From Acetobacter okinawensis (GTDB lineage: Bacteria > Pseudomonadota > Alphaproteobacteria > Acetobacterales > Acetobacteraceae), in the NCBI RefSeq assembly GCF_002153655.1, contig NZ_JOPJ01000014.1:55958-119957 (forward strand): a DNA stretch of 64,000 bases. The letters are read 5' to 3'. Positions within the stretch are counted from its first letter, which is position 1; each line of letters starts with the position of its first letter. The notes under the pieces are model-generated. The model worked only from the letters and a program-made list of their open reading frames with translations, was not told the origin of the DNA and ran no database searches. Positions 52,563 to 62,610 of the stretch are shown one piece after another. Both the position numbers and the translations under genes were made by a program.

Positions 52563-53978
52563 CTACTGCCCCGTTCTGCTTGTCTGTTGCGCATGCACCG
52601 CGTGGGCAAGTGCCTGAAAATGCCGCCCCCGTGCCTCAAACCCGGCATACTGGTCAAAGCTCGCACAGGCGGGTGAGAGCAGGATAACGGGTGTTTGGGT
52701 CTGCTGCGCAAGACTGTAAGCCTGCACAACCGCATGATCCAGCGTGTCCACCACGGTATGGGGCACGTTGTGGCGGGCAAGGGTTGCCGCCAGCAAGGCC
52801 GCATCCCGCCCGATCAGAAAGGCATGTTCAACACGGCTGAAGTACGGGGCAAGGCTGTCGATCCCGCCTTCCTTGGCGATGCCGCCTGCAATCCACACCA
52901 GCTTGTCGTAGCAGCCCAGCGCGCGTGAGGAGGCATCGGCATTGGTGGCCTTGCTGTCGTCAATAAAGGCGGTGCCGTTGCAGGTTTCAACCAGTTTCTG
53001 CCGGTGTGGCAGGCCGGTAAAACTGGCGATCGCCCGGGCCGCCACATCGTCCGCCACGCCTAAAAAGCGGGCCATGGCCAGTGCGGCGGCGGCGTTCTGC
53101 GCATTATGCGCGCCCGGTAGCGTAGGCCCCAACGGTGCAAGTGCTGCGCCGTTGTGCCATATGGCGCCATCCTTGCCGTAATAGCTGGCAGCAGGATTGG
53201 CGCCAGAGACCGTGATGCAATGTGCCGCACCACGGGCCAGTTCGGTGGCAATATGGGCGCAGTCCGCATCATCAATGCCAATGACGGCCATGTCCTGTGC
53301 AGTCTGCCCCGTGAACACGCGGCGCTTGGCCTGTGCGTACCCCGCCATACCCGCGTGGCGGTCCAGATGGTCGGGGGTCAGGTTGAGCAGGCAGGCGGCA
53401 TCAAAGTGCAGGGTGTCCAGCCGCTCAAGCATGTAGGACGACATTTCCAGCACATATACGCCGTTATCCGGCAGGCGGGGCAGGGCAAGGGCCGCTGGGC
53501 CAAGGTTGCCGCCCGCAGCCACTGGCAGCCCGGCCTGCTCCAGAATATGGGCTAAAAGAGTGGTGGTGGTGGATTTGCCGTTGGTGCCGGTAATGCCGAC
53601 AAAGCGGGCCTTGCCCCCACAGGCGCGTACCGCACGGTAAAGCAGTTCCGCATCGGAGAGAATGGGAACACCCGCCGCAATGGCCAGCGCTGCAACGGGG
53701 TGTACGCGTGGCAGGTGGTGCGGAATACCGGGGGAGAGCACAAGGGCGTCAAACCCGCCCAGATCATCCAGCGGAGCGCAGGTAATGCAGGCGGCCTGCT
53801 CAGGCGGCATGTGGGCCAGAGCGTCGGCCAGACCGTTGCGGCCTGTGTCTCCATCATCCCACGCCTGCACATGTGCGCCGCAGGCGCTGAGTGCCTGCAC
53901 GGCGGGCAGGCCGTTGCGGCCCAGCCCCAGAACGGCAAAACGTTTCACGGCAAACACTGTGGGGGGGAAGGTGCTCAT
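52563..53978 (-). CDS. murD: UDP-N-acetylmuramoylalanine--D-glutamate ligase
   Basis: Adds D-Glu to UDP-MurNAc-L-Ala. N-terminal FAVLGLGRNGLPAVQAL, ATP-binding TGTNGKSTTTT at 130-140, NLTPDHLDRHAGMAGYAQAK and DDSKATNADA. ATG 53978 overlaps the mraY stop by four nt. 471 residues. Confidence 0.96.
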   Translation of the reverse strand: MSTFPPTVFAVKRFAVLGLGRNGLPAVQALSACGAHVQAWDDGDTGRNGLADALAHMPPEQAACITCAPLDDLGGFDALVLSPGIPHHLPRVHPVAALAIAAGVPILSDAELLYRAVRACGGKARFVGITGTNGKSTTTTLLAHILEQAGLPVAAGGNLGPAALALPRLPDNGVYVLEMSSYMLERLDTLHFDAACLLNLTPDHLDRHAGMAGYAQAKRRVFTGQTAQDMAVIGIDDADCAHIATELARGAAHCITVSGANPAASYYGKDGAIWHNGAALAPLGPTLPGAHNAQNAAAALAMARFLGVADDVAARAIASFTGLPHRQKLVETCNGTAFIDDSKATNADASSRALGCYDKLVWIAGGIAKEGGIDSLAPYFSRVEHAFLIGRDAALLAATLARHNVPHTVVDTLDHAVVQAYSLAQQTQTPVILLSPACASFDQYAGFEARGRHFQALAHAVHAQQTSRTGQ

Positions 53979-55069
53979 CGCAGCTTCAGCGTGGCCAGAC
54001 CACACATGCCCAGCACGATGGAAACAATCCAGAACCGGATGACAATTTTTGGCTCTGCCCAGCCTTTCTTTTCAAAGTGGTGGTGGATGGGGGCCATAAG
54101 GAACACACGGCGGCCGGTGCGCTTGTACCAGAAGACCTGAATAATGACCGACAGCGTTTCCACCACAAACAGACCGCCGACAATGCACAGCACCAGTTCG
54201 TGCTTGATGGCGACAGCCAGCGAGCCAAGTGCCCCACCAAGGGAGAGGGACCCCGTATCCCCCATGAACACGGCGGCCGGGGGCGCGTTAAACCACAAAA
54301 AGCCCAGCCCGGCCCCTACAAGGGCTGCGCAGAACACCGCCAGTTCCCCCGTGCCGGGCACGGCATGGACCTGCAGGTAGTCGGCAAAAACATGGTTGCC
54401 CACCACGTAGGAGAGAATGGCGAACACAAGGGAGGCCACCACCACGGGGCCAATGGCCAGCCCGTCCAGCCCGTCGGTAAAATTGACCGCATTGCCAAAG
54501 CCCGTAATCACGATCATGGCGAACACGGGGTAGAGCAGACCAAGGGGGAGCAGTAGCTCCTTGGCAAAGGGAAAGGCCAGATGGTTGGCCAGTTCAGGCG
54601 GCATAAGGTACTGCAACCACGCCCCGCAAATGAGCGATATGGCAAACTCTGACCCCAGACGGGCACGCTTGGAAAGCCCGTCCGTATTGCGCCGTGCCAG
54701 CTTGCGGTAGTCATCGGCAAAGCCGATAACGCCAAAGCCGAGCGTGGTCAGCAGTACCGCCCAGACAAACCCGTTTTCCAGATTGCCCCACAGCAGCGTT
54801 GCCACGGTGAGTGAGATCAGGATGAGCATGCCCCCCATTGTCGGGGTTCCGGCTTTTTCAAGAATATGCCGCTCTGGCCCTACGGCGCGGATAGGCTGGC
54901 CATAGCGCTGGATACGGCGCAGCATGGTAATAAGCGGCCTGCCCAGCACAAGGCTTATGCCCAGCGCGGTCATGCACGCGCAGCCTGCGCGGAAGGAAAT
55001 ATAGCGCAGCAGGTTAAGCAGGGTAATGTGCCCGTCATGGACCGCGTGAGAGACCAGAAGATACAACAT
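53975..55069 (-). CDS. mraY: Phospho-N-acetylmuramoyl-pentapeptide-transferase
   Basis: Forms lipid I on undecaprenyl phosphate. Ten-helix membrane protein with the catalytic Asp pair in FADDYRKLARRNTDGLSKR, NFTDGLDGLA, and FMGDTGSLSLGGALG; the C-terminal APIHHHFEKKGWAE is the family HHH motif. Its ATG directly follows the murF TGA without a spacer. 364 residues. Confidence 0.97.
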   Translation of the reverse strand: MLYLLVSHAVHDGHITLLNLLRYISFRAGCACMTALGISLVLGRPLITMLRRIQRYGQPIRAVGPERHILEKAGTPTMGGMLILISLTVATLLWGNLENGFVWAVLLTTLGFGVIGFADDYRKLARRNTDGLSKRARLGSEFAISLICGAWLQYLMPPELANHLAFPFAKELLLPLGLLYPVFAMIVITGFGNAVNFTDGLDGLAIGPVVVASLVFAILSYVVGNHVFADYLQVHAVPGTGELAVFCAALVGAGLGFLWFNAPPAAVFMGDTGSLSLGGALGSLAVAIKHELVLCIVGGLFVVETLSVIIQVFWYKRTGRRVFLMAPIHHHFEKKGWAEPKIVIRFWIVSIVLGMCGLATLKLR

Positions 55070-56497
55070 TCAGGCGGGCTCCACGCTATCAAGGTTTTCA
55101 AGGGCTGTTATCACGTCACGCATGCGGCTGCCCAGACTGCCCTTGACCAGCACCGCGTCCCCCGCACGCAGGGCGGCGCATACCAGTGGGGCAAGGGCTG
55201 CGGCATTGTCCGCCCATGCGCCCTGTCGGGCGGGGGGGAGTGCGTCAAAAAGGGTTTTCATGTGTGGTCCGCAACAAAAAACAAGGTCGGCTGATGTGGC
55301 TGCCGGTTGGGCAAGGGCTGCGTGTTCTGCCGTGGAGAAGTCCCCCAGTTCGCGCATATCGCCCAGAATGGCAATGCGGCGGGCGGCATCAAGGTGGTGC
55401 AGCACATCCAGTGCGGCCCGGATGGAGGCCGAGGACGCATTATAACTTTCATCCAGCAAGGTTACGGCGCCACCTGCAATGTGGCTGAGCGCCCCGCGCC
55501 CCTTGCCGGGGGCAAAAGCCTGCAATGCAGCTGCGGCTTTGGGTACGTCCACCCCAAGAGCAGCACAGGCGGCCAGTGCGGCCAGTGCGTTGCGGGCCAG
55601 ATGCAGGCCGGGGGCTGGCACATGCACAGCAACGTCCACCCCTGCTATGTGGGCTGTAAACCGTGTGCCACTGGCCTCTGCGCGCAGGTGGTCCATGTGC
55701 GCGGTGCTGGCAGGGTTTGTGCCTGCCGTCCACAAGGTTGCGTGGGCTGCCTGTGCGGCACTGGCAAAAAAGGATGCGCCGTGGGCATCATCAGGCACTA
55801 CGGCAATGCCACCAGCGGGCAGGGTGGTGATGAGGGAGGCTTTTTCCGCAGCAATCGCGTCCAGACTGCCCATGTGCCCCAGATGTGCGGAACCGATGGT
55901 GCTGATGACCGCCACATCGGGGCGGACCATGCGTGCAAGGGGCAGGATCTCGCCGGGGTGGTTCATGCCGATTTCGCTAATGCAGAAGGCAGCATCACGC
56001 GGCAGGCGTGCGAGGGTAAGGGGAACCCCCCAATGATTATTGTAGGACGCTACGGAGGCGTGCGTCCGGCCATTGGCGCTCAGGCACAGGCGCAGCATGT
56101 CCTTGGTGGTGGTTTTGCCTACACTGCCCGTTATGGCCACAACCTTGCCTGCAAACCGTGCGCGGGCAGCCAGTGCCAACTGCTGCAGGCCCACCATCGT
56201 GTTGGATACGACCAGAATGCGTGGGTCATTCAGCCCATGGGCCGTATGCACCATGGCGCAGGCGGCTCCCTTGTCCAGCGCGGCTTGAACATGGGCGTGG
56301 CCATCGCTCGTATCCCCTGTAAGGGCAATAAACAGATCGCCGGGGGCAAGGGTGCGCGTGTCAATGGAAATGCCGGTGACGGCTCCATAATCTGCGATGT
56401 TGGCAGGTTTGTCGGCCGTTGATGATGAGCCGGTGGTGGGCAGAAAGCGGCCACCAGTCGCCTCTTCCAGCTCCGCGCGGGTCCACAGGGTGCTCAT
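55070..56497 (-). CDS. murF: UDP-N-acetylmuramoyl-tripeptide--D-alanyl-D-alanine ligase
   Basis: Adds D-Ala-D-Ala to the UDP-MurNAc tripeptide. ATP-binding ITGSVGKTTTKDML (123-131 core), SYNNHWGVPLTLARLP, EIGMNHPGEI and LLDESYNASSASIRAAL. 475 residues. Its start overlaps the murE stop (ATGA). Confidence 0.96.
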   Translation of the reverse strand: MSTLWTRAELEEATGGRFLPTTGSSSTADKPANIADYGAVTGISIDTRTLAPGDLFIALTGDTSDGHAHVQAALDKGAACAMVHTAHGLNDPRILVVSNTMVGLQQLALAARARFAGKVVAITGSVGKTTTKDMLRLCLSANGRTHASVASYNNHWGVPLTLARLPRDAAFCISEIGMNHPGEILPLARMVRPDVAVISTIGSAHLGHMGSLDAIAAEKASLITTLPAGGIAVVPDDAHGASFFASAAQAAHATLWTAGTNPASTAHMDHLRAEASGTRFTAHIAGVDVAVHVPAPGLHLARNALAALAACAALGVDVPKAAAALQAFAPGKGRGALSHIAGGAVTLLDESYNASSASIRAALDVLHHLDAARRIAILGDMRELGDFSTAEHAALAQPAATSADLVFCCGPHMKTLFDALPPARQGAWADNAAALAPLVCAALRAGDAVLVKGSLGSRMRDVITALENLDSVEPA

Positions 56498-57966
56498 GGC
56501 TGACCCGCCACAGCGCGAATGACCGCCGCATCATCAAAAGGCAGCACGGTTGTGCCTATAATCTGTCCCTGCTCATGGCCTTTGCCCGCCACCACCAACA
56601 CATCCTCCGATCCTAGCATGGACAGGGCCTCTGTTATGGCCTGCCTGCGGTCCCCTATCTCCAGCGCGTCAGGTGCGCCTGCGCGGACTTCCGCACGGAT
56701 TTGCGCGGGGTCTTCTGAGCGGGGGTTATCATCTGTAATTATGGCAATATCAGCGCCATTGGCCGCAGCCTGCGCCATAAGTGGCCGTTTACCCTTGTCA
56801 CGGTCCCCGCCTGCGCCAAAAACAACAATCAGTCGCCCACGCGCGTGTGGGCGTAATGAGGACAGCAGCCGGGCGAGGGCATCGGGCGTATGGGCATAAT
56901 CCACATATGCGCAGGCTCCGTTGGGCAGGACTACGGCCCGCTCCATGCGCCCGCGCACCCCCGTAAAGGCGGGCAGCAGATCAAGCGCGCCATAAAGTGC
57001 GGTCTCATCAGGCACAGCCAGCGCAAGGGCAAGCAGCGCATTATCGACCTGAAAACGCCCGGGCAGGGGGAAGGTCACAGTTTTGCTCCGCTCATTGCAC
57101 GCAATATGCAGTTCCTGCCCGGCGGGTACTGCGTGGCAGGCCAGCAGGCGCAGGGTGGTACCGTGGGTTCCCGTCAGGCGCAGGTGCAAATTGCGGTCGC
57201 GGGCAATGGTATGCAGGGCATTGAGGGTTGTTGCATCCATGTCCGCATTGGCCACAGCCAGCCCGCCGTGGGGCAAAAGCGTGTCAAATAGCCGCAACTT
57301 GGCCATCCGGTAGGCCTGCATTGTGCCGTGGTAGTCCAGATGATCACGTGTGAGGTTGGTAAAGCCCGCAGCCTGGAGGTGCAGCCCGTCCAGCCGCCGC
57401 TGCTCCAACCCGTGGGAGGATGCCTCCAGCGCTGCGTAATGCACGCCAGCGCGCTCAAGGGCTGCCAGCCCGCGGGCCAGCGCCACCGGGTCTGGCGTGG
57501 TCAGGGGGGGGAAGGTAACCCCCGTACCCTCTGCCCCGGTCAGGCCCAGCGTGCCAATGCCTGCTGCTTTGTGGCCCTGTAAGGCCCATATCTGGCGTAT
57601 GAAGTCGGTTGTGCTGGTTTTGCCGTTTGTGCCCGTTACCGCGACCAGATGGGCCGGTTGTGGCCCTGCCAGCATGCTGGCCCACAACGCCAGAACATGG
57701 CGCGGGTCAGGGCAGGTTACCAAAGGGCAGGCAGGCAGGCCCTGCGGCCATTGCGTGCCGGTAGGGGCCAGAATGGCCGCAGCACCGGCGTGGACTGCCG
57801 CCCCGATAAAACTGCTACCATCCACGCGTGTGCCGGGTAGTGCCGCGAATATAACACCCGGCCCGACCTGCCTGCTGTCGGCCGTAATGGCGTGGACGTG
57901 CGGGTCGGCTGGCGTTGTGGCGTTCAGTTCGCATGCGCGCAGTAGGGTGGAGAGTGGGCTGCTCAT
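56494..57966 (-). CDS. murE: UDP-N-acetylmuramoyl-tripeptide synthetase, meso-DAP type
   Basis: Adds the third amino acid to the peptidoglycan stem. ATP-binding VTGTNGKTSTTDFI (about 110-123) and, at 413-416, DNPR, the motif that selects meso-diaminopimelate over lysine, as expected for a Gram-negative. EASSHGLEQRRLDG and NLTRDHLDYHG are also present. 490 residues; overlaps ftsI and murF by four nt each. Confidence 0.96.
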   Translation of the reverse strand: MSSPLSTLLRACELNATTPADPHVHAITADSRQVGPGVIFAALPGTRVDGSSFIGAAVHAGAAAILAPTGTQWPQGLPACPLVTCPDPRHVLALWASMLAGPQPAHLVAVTGTNGKTSTTDFIRQIWALQGHKAAGIGTLGLTGAEGTGVTFPPLTTPDPVALARGLAALERAGVHYAALEASSHGLEQRRLDGLHLQAAGFTNLTRDHLDYHGTMQAYRMAKLRLFDTLLPHGGLAVANADMDATTLNALHTIARDRNLHLRLTGTHGTTLRLLACHAVPAGQELHIACNERSKTVTFPLPGRFQVDNALLALALAVPDETALYGALDLLPAFTGVRGRMERAVVLPNGACAYVDYAHTPDALARLLSSLRPHARGRLIVVFGAGGDRDKGKRPLMAQAAANGADIAIITDDNPRSEDPAQIRAEVRAGAPDALEIGDRRQAITEALSMLGSEDVLVVAGKGHEQGQIIGTTVLPFDDAAVIRAVAGQP

Positions 57967-60014
57967 TCGTCCATCTTCTCCTGTGCCATTTTTTTACGGA
58001 TCGCCAGCGTGTGAGTGCTTTGTTCCTGTGCCTGTTTTGCCGCCAGTTTGGTGGCGCGGTGTTCGGCCTCCAGTTTGCGCGGGTCTCCGGGGTCGTTGCC
58101 CGGACCGAGTGGTCTGACGCCACGCGGCACTGCCGGGTGCATGGGAATGGCAAGCTGGGCGTCAATCTGCTTGGCGTGGTCCATGTCGGGGAAAATCTGC
58201 AACATGGGACCAATGCGAGAGATCACGCGTGAGACTGTGGGCGCGGCATTCCAGCCTGCTGTGGTCCAGCCATGTGTCTGCGGCGTGGGCTGGGGGCTGT
58301 CGAGCATGACATACACCGCGTAGCGTGGCGCGTTCATGGGGAAAATACTGGTGAAGGCGGAAATATTGACGTGCTTGAGGTAGCCGCCATGCGGCCCGAT
58401 TTTTTCTGCCGTGCCGGTTTTGCCGCCCACAAAATAACCGGGAGATTCTGCCGTTCTGCCAGTGCCCTGCGTAACGTCCAGCCGCAGCAGCCTGCGCAGT
58501 AGTGCCGAATTGCTTTCGGACAGAACACGCACACCCTGCGGCACAACCGGGGCCTCGGGCATGGGAGCACCCGTGCTTATGGGGGGGGCTGGGGGCAGGC
58601 TCTGGCTGAGTGCTACAGCCTGCACGCCTTGCTGGAGTGCGCCGCCGGGGGTGGCGTCCTGCTCTGGCGGGTCCGTATCTTCCTGATCCAGCAGGGTGGG
58701 GGTGACCAGAATACCGCCATTAACTGTCGCCGCCGTGCCACGGACAATGGCCAGCGGCGGTTCTGCCACGCCGTGGCCAAAGCCTACGGTCATGGTGGTG
58801 GCAAGGCCCCACTGGCGGGGCACAAGCGGGCGGGCGGCCTCTGGCAGTTCTACGGGGACAGGGGCAAAAAAGCCCATGCTGCGCAGCCAGTCGGCCTGCC
58901 GTTTGCCACCCACATCAAGCGCAATATGGGCCGCTGCCGGGTTGGAGGAGTAGGCCATGACCTCGGGCAGGGACAGCCACGGGGCAAAGTGGTCGTTCTT
59001 CATATCCCGGATGGTAAAGCGGCCGATCTTGAGCGGGACGGAGGAAAAACTGTCCCATATATGAATGGTCCCCGTCTCCAGCCCCATGGCGGTGGTTTGC
59101 AGCTTGAAGGTGGAACCCGGTTCGTACAGCCCCGTGACCGAGCGGTTGAACCGCTCATCATTTGTGGCGTGGGCAAACTCGTTTGCATCATAGTCCGGCA
59201 GACTGACCATGGCGATAATTTCGCCCGTGCGCACATCCATAACAATGCCGCACGCCCCAATGGCCTGGAATGTGTCCTTGGCTGCGGCCACTTCCTCACG
59301 CACGGCGGATTGCACGCGAATATCCAGCGAAAGCCGTAGGGGTTTGCGGTCTACCAGCAGACGTTTGTTGAAAAACCGCTCCACACCGGCAATGCCGTTA
59401 TCATCAATATCCACAGCGCCCATAATCTGGGCGGCCATGCGGCCCAGCGGATAGTGCCGCTGCTCGCCCGGTTCAAAATAAATACCGGGAATGCCAAGGT
59501 TGTTGATGGCCAGCTCCTGCTGGGGGCTGATGTTGCGCGCAATATAGACAAACTGTTTGTGCCGGGCCAGCCGCTCGGCGGTTTCGTGCTCATCCAGATC
59601 ATGCAGGACCGATTTGAGCTTGTGCGCGACGTCCTGCGGGTCGATCAGTTCCTGCGGATTGGCATAGACCTGCGCTACCGGCAGGGAGAGGGCGAGTGTC
59701 TGCCCGTTGCGGTCCACAATGGAGGCGCGGTGCACCTGTGGCAGAGCATAATCGCCCGCCAGACTCCCCTTGGGGTCAATTTTGGGAATTTTGGGGACCT
59801 GTGGGGCAATCTGGCGCTGTTCGGGTGCCATGGGGCGCAGCACCGTAGCAATTGTCAGCTTGATGGCCACACAGGCAAAGAGAGCGCAAAACCCGGCAGA
59901 CACCCACAAAAGCCGGACGTGCATCTGCTCCCGGTGTGCGCGGGCGCGCAGGTCTTCCCCCGTTACACCAATCGTGCGTGTTGTTTCAGAATCATGGCGT
60001 GGGGGAACGACCAT
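57963..60014 (-). CDS. ftsI: Septal peptidoglycan transpeptidase FtsI (PBP3)
   Basis: Class B penicillin-binding protein. One N-terminal TM helix (about 33-57), the PBP dimer domain beginning RASIVDRNGQTLALSLPVAQ, then the transpeptidase domain with S301-T-F-K304 (EPGSTFKLQ), S356-S-N358, and K532-T-G (GGKTGTAEK). A Pro-rich insert (about 450-500) and a long charged, helical C-terminal tail after the domain make it 683 residues, longer than usual. It sits 31 bp after ftsL. Confidence 0.95.
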   Translation of the reverse strand: MVVPPRHDSETTRTIGVTGEDLRARAHREQMHVRLLWVSAGFCALFACVAIKLTIATVLRPMAPEQRQIAPQVPKIPKIDPKGSLAGDYALPQVHRASIVDRNGQTLALSLPVAQVYANPQELIDPQDVAHKLKSVLHDLDEHETAERLARHKQFVYIARNISPQQELAINNLGIPGIYFEPGEQRHYPLGRMAAQIMGAVDIDDNGIAGVERFFNKRLLVDRKPLRLSLDIRVQSAVREEVAAAKDTFQAIGACGIVMDVRTGEIIAMVSLPDYDANEFAHATNDERFNRSVTGLYEPGSTFKLQTTAMGLETGTIHIWDSFSSVPLKIGRFTIRDMKNDHFAPWLSLPEVMAYSSNPAAAHIALDVGGKRQADWLRSMGFFAPVPVELPEAARPLVPRQWGLATTMTVGFGHGVAEPPLAIVRGTAATVNGGILVTPTLLDQEDTDPPEQDATPGGALQQGVQAVALSQSLPPAPPISTGAPMPEAPVVPQGVRVLSESNSALLRRLLRLDVTQGTGRTAESPGYFVGGKTGTAEKIGPHGGYLKHVNISAFTSIFPMNAPRYAVYVMLDSPQPTPQTHGWTTAGWNAAPTVSRVISRIGPMLQIFPDMDHAKQIDAQLAIPMHPAVPRGVRPLGPGNDPGDPRKLEAEHRATKLAAKQAQEQSTHTLAIRKKMAQEKMDE

Positions 60015-60045
60015 ATCGTGTCAGGGGGACTTTCAGCCAAAATAA

Positions 60046-61035
60046 TCAGTTGGTTACGGGAACGGGTGCTGGCAGGGCATCGCTGCCACGACTCAGCAGG
60101 GACCCGCTCGTATAACCGGAAGTCGCGCGGGCTTCCATATAGCCCTGACTCATTGGGGTTCTGTGCTGGCGTACAGGGTGCCAGCTTGCCGCCGCCACGG
60201 GGAGCGGGTGGCGCACAGGGGTTACGTCATCACTATTCTGGGCCAGACGGCGTGGGGCCATGGCGTCTGCATGGCTGAGGGCCGCGGGGGCCGCGTGCCG
60301 GGCGGGGGTGTCCGTGTCATCCACGCTGGCGGTCTGTATGCTCTGGTGTAGCGGCAAGGGGCGTGGAGCATCCGCCACAACTGTTGGCTGGCGGCGGGTT
60401 GCAACTGCCGCGCGCGGGGCTACAGGGCTGTCATGCAACGCAACCGGAGCGGGCAGGGGCGGCGGTGCCAACAGGGTGCGCGGGGCAGCCGGTACCGGGC
60501 TTTCCATGGCCACTACAGTGGGGTGCGGGCGTACCACACGTGCCGGCGCTGCATGAGCGGGAGCCGCAGGTGCGGTATCGGCCACAACCGTTGCGCGCTC
60601 ATGCTCCAGCACGGGTGCGGGCGTGTGCTGCACGGTGCTTGCGGCAACCACAGGAGCAGCAGGGGCGGCAACTGGCGCGGGTCTGTTGGTGGCAGCCACC
60701 ACAGCCGTTGCGCTGGACTGGGCCACAGGCGTGGCATCCTTTGGTGCATCAGGCAGATGCTGCACCAGATCGGCCATGCGTACAAACTGCGCCGGGTCCA
60801 TGGATTGCAGATAGGCGGCATGTTTGGCCACAAGGGCAGTCAGCCGCTCGGGCTGGTTTTCCAGCGCCCATTCGGTGCGCAGCATGGCGGTCTGGGCGCG
60901 CACGTGTTCGGTTTCGAGCACAATGCCCGAAATCTGCTGGTCCAGCAGGGTTGTCTGGTGCTTCTTCGTATACAGGAAGAACCCCGATGTAATCGCCAGC
61001 ACAGCGCAGCAGCATGTAAATGGGCGGGGGATCAT
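60046..61035 (-). CDS. ftsL: FtsL-like divisome protein with a very long Pro/Ala-rich C-terminus
   Basis: The position between rsmH and ftsI and the N-terminal architecture identify FtsL: a hydrophobic helix at about residues 5-22 followed by a coiled-coil-like stretch ([20 protein letters not shown], then [20 protein letters not shown]). Typical FtsL proteins end near residue 100-120. Here about 200 further residues are Pro/Ala/Val/Thr/His-rich with Arg clusters ([36 protein letters not shown]) and would be periplasmic and disordered. The open frame is continuous and ATGA-coupled to rsmH, so it is not an obvious frameshift artefact. Confidence 0.82.
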   Translation of the reverse strand: MIPRPFTCCCAVLAITSGFFLYTKKHQTTLLDQQISGIVLETEHVRAQTAMLRTEWALENQPERLTALVAKHAAYLQSMDPAQFVRMADLVQHLPDAPKDATPVAQSSATAVVAATNRPAPVAAPAAPVVAASTVQHTPAPVLEHERATVVADTAPAAPAHAAPARVVRPHPTVVAMESPVPAAPRTLLAPPPLPAPVALHDSPVAPRAAVATRRQPTVVADAPRPLPLHQSIQTASVDDTDTPARHAAPAALSHADAMAPRRLAQNSDDVTPVRHPLPVAAASWHPVRQHRTPMSQGYMEARATSGYTSGSLLSRGSDALPAPVPVTN

Positions 61036-62051
61036 GCTTGCAATCCTTTAGGCGAGGGAGCGGTGGGGGCGGGGCGTTTCATCATGGCGCGCAGGCGTGC
61101 GCTGCGTGCGCGGGGGTTGGCCTTACATTCGGCATCCCCCGGGCGGATGGCTTTGCTGGTCAGGGCGACAAAAGCGGGCGGTGCTGCCGGAGCTAAAGAG
61201 GCGCGCGGGTCGTGGCGTGAGAAGCTGACATCTTTGCCAAGGGCGCGCTGCATGGCGCGTTTGACCAGACGGTCCTCCAGAGAGTGGAAGGACACCACAA
61301 CAAGCCGCCCGCCACTGTTGAGCAGGGTCAGGGCCTGCTCCAGCCCGCGTTCAATTTCGCCCAGCTCGTCGTTTACGGCTATGCGCAGGCCCTGAAAACT
61401 GCGGGTGGCGGAGTCAATGCCGGAGCGGTCCTGTGGCACCACGGAGCGTATGACTTCGGCCAGTTGCAAGGTGGTGTGCAGCGGGGCTTCCGCCCGCGCA
61501 GCCACAACGGCGCGGGCCACACGGCGGGCGTGCCGCTCCTCCCCATAAAAATGGAAGATATCGGCCAGTTCCGCCTCTGGGGCTGTGTTGACAATGTCAG
61601 CCGCGCTGCGGCCTTGCCGCGCCATGCGCATGTCCAGCGGCCCGTCAAAACGGAAGGAAAAGCCGCGCTCGGCCTCATCAATCTGGAAGGAGGAGACACC
61701 AAGGTCCATGACAATGCCGTCAAAGCCCGGAGCATCGGCCTGCCTTGCCAGTTCGGCCATGTGGCCAAAGCTGCCAGCAAGCATGTGCAGGCGCGACCGA
61801 CCTTCGACCTGCTGCAAGGTTGCGCACAGGGCCTGCCCGCGGGCAATGGCGTCCGGGTCGCGGTCTATGGCCCAGACGTTGCATTCCGCCGTGTTCAGGA
61901 TTGCGCAGCTATAGCTGCCCCCACCAAAGGTGCAGTCCAGAATGGCCTCACCATTTGCTGGGGTCAGGTAGTGCAGCACCTCGGCCAGCATAACGGGCAC
62001 GTGCCCGTTGCCCGGTGGCGTAATGGCGGAGGGAAGGGGGAGCGCGTTCAT
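61032..62051 (-). CDS. rsmH: 16S rRNA (cytosine(1402)-N(4))-methyltransferase
   Basis: Methylates N4 of C1402 in 16S rRNA (former name MraW). The N-terminus [20 protein letters not shown], the SAM-binding [15 protein letters not shown] and the conserved [21 protein letters not shown] (split by [11 protein letters not shown]) define the family; [14 protein letters not shown] is near the C-terminus. 339 residues. It starts three nt after mraZ and overlaps ftsL by four nt. Confidence 0.96.
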   Translation of the reverse strand: MNALPLPSAITPPGNGHVPVMLAEVLHYLTPANGEAILDCTFGGGSYSCAILNTAECNVWAIDRDPDAIARGQALCATLQQVEGRSRLHMLAGSFGHMAELARQADAPGFDGIVMDLGVSSFQIDEAERGFSFRFDGPLDMRMARQGRSAADIVNTAPEAELADIFHFYGEERHARRVARAVVAARAEAPLHTTLQLAEVIRSVVPQDRSGIDSATRSFQGLRIAVNDELGEIERGLEQALTLLNSGGRLVVVSFHSLEDRLVKRAMQRALGKDVSFSRHDPRASLAPAAPPAFVALTSKAIRPGDAECKANPRARSARLRAMMKRPAPTAPSPKGLQA

Positions 62052-62054
62052 GGC

Positions 62055-62534
62055 CTAGTCTTCCCTCTGGCTGGTCTGCGGGGCCGCGGGAATGGTGACA
62101 CGGCGGGATTTCTGGCGTGCTTCGGCCCGGCGTGCGCGCGCGGCCTCTGGCTCCCAGATCTGGAAAATGCGGCCAACCCCCATGAAGGCGGCGGTCGTTC
62201 CGTCCTGTAGGCCTGCGTGCTCACGCAGGAAGTCGGGCAGCATCAGGCGGCCTTCGCGGTCGGGGTCCATGGGGTAGGCATCGGCGTAAATGGCGGCGGC
62301 AAGGTCGTCATGCTCATCGGAGAACATGTCCAGCCGGTCCAGTGGCTCGGTCAGGCGGGCAAAGGCCACGGCTGGCCATGCCTCAATGCAGGGCAGCGTA
62401 TGGGAGGGGCGGAGAATCACCAGCGCATCGCCTTCCTTCTGCTGTGACTTGAGAACAGAGCGGAACCCAGCAGGAATCGAGACGCGTCCTTTTGCGTCGA
62501 ATCGATTTTCATGCGTGCCGAGGAACACACTCAC
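62055..62534 (-). CDS. mraZ: Transcriptional regulator MraZ
   Basis: Regulator of the dcw operon. Two SpoVT/AbrB-like domains, with the DxxxGR motifs in FDAKGRVSIPAGFR and MDPDREGRLMLPDFLRE. GTG 62534 gives MSVFLGTHENRFDAKGR, the family N-terminus; an in-frame TTG at 62600 would add 22 residues and was rejected. A second GTG at 62528 is possible. The C-terminus is basic and Ala/Arg-rich. First gene of the dcw cluster, with MraZ-type repeats upstream. Confidence 0.94.
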   Translation of the reverse strand: MSVFLGTHENRFDAKGRVSIPAGFRSVLKSQQKEGDALVILRPSHTLPCIEAWPAVAFARLTEPLDRLDMFSDEHDDLAAAIYADAYPMDPDREGRLMLPDFLREHAGLQDGTTAAFMGVGRIFQIWEPEAARARRAEARQKSRRVTIPAAPQTSQRED

Positions 62535-62610
62535 GAAGTTCAGAAGTCCTTTTGAGCCAATGGTTTTTGTTCGTTGGGCGCGGGGAACATGGGACCGCAA
62601 CCGTGTTTTA

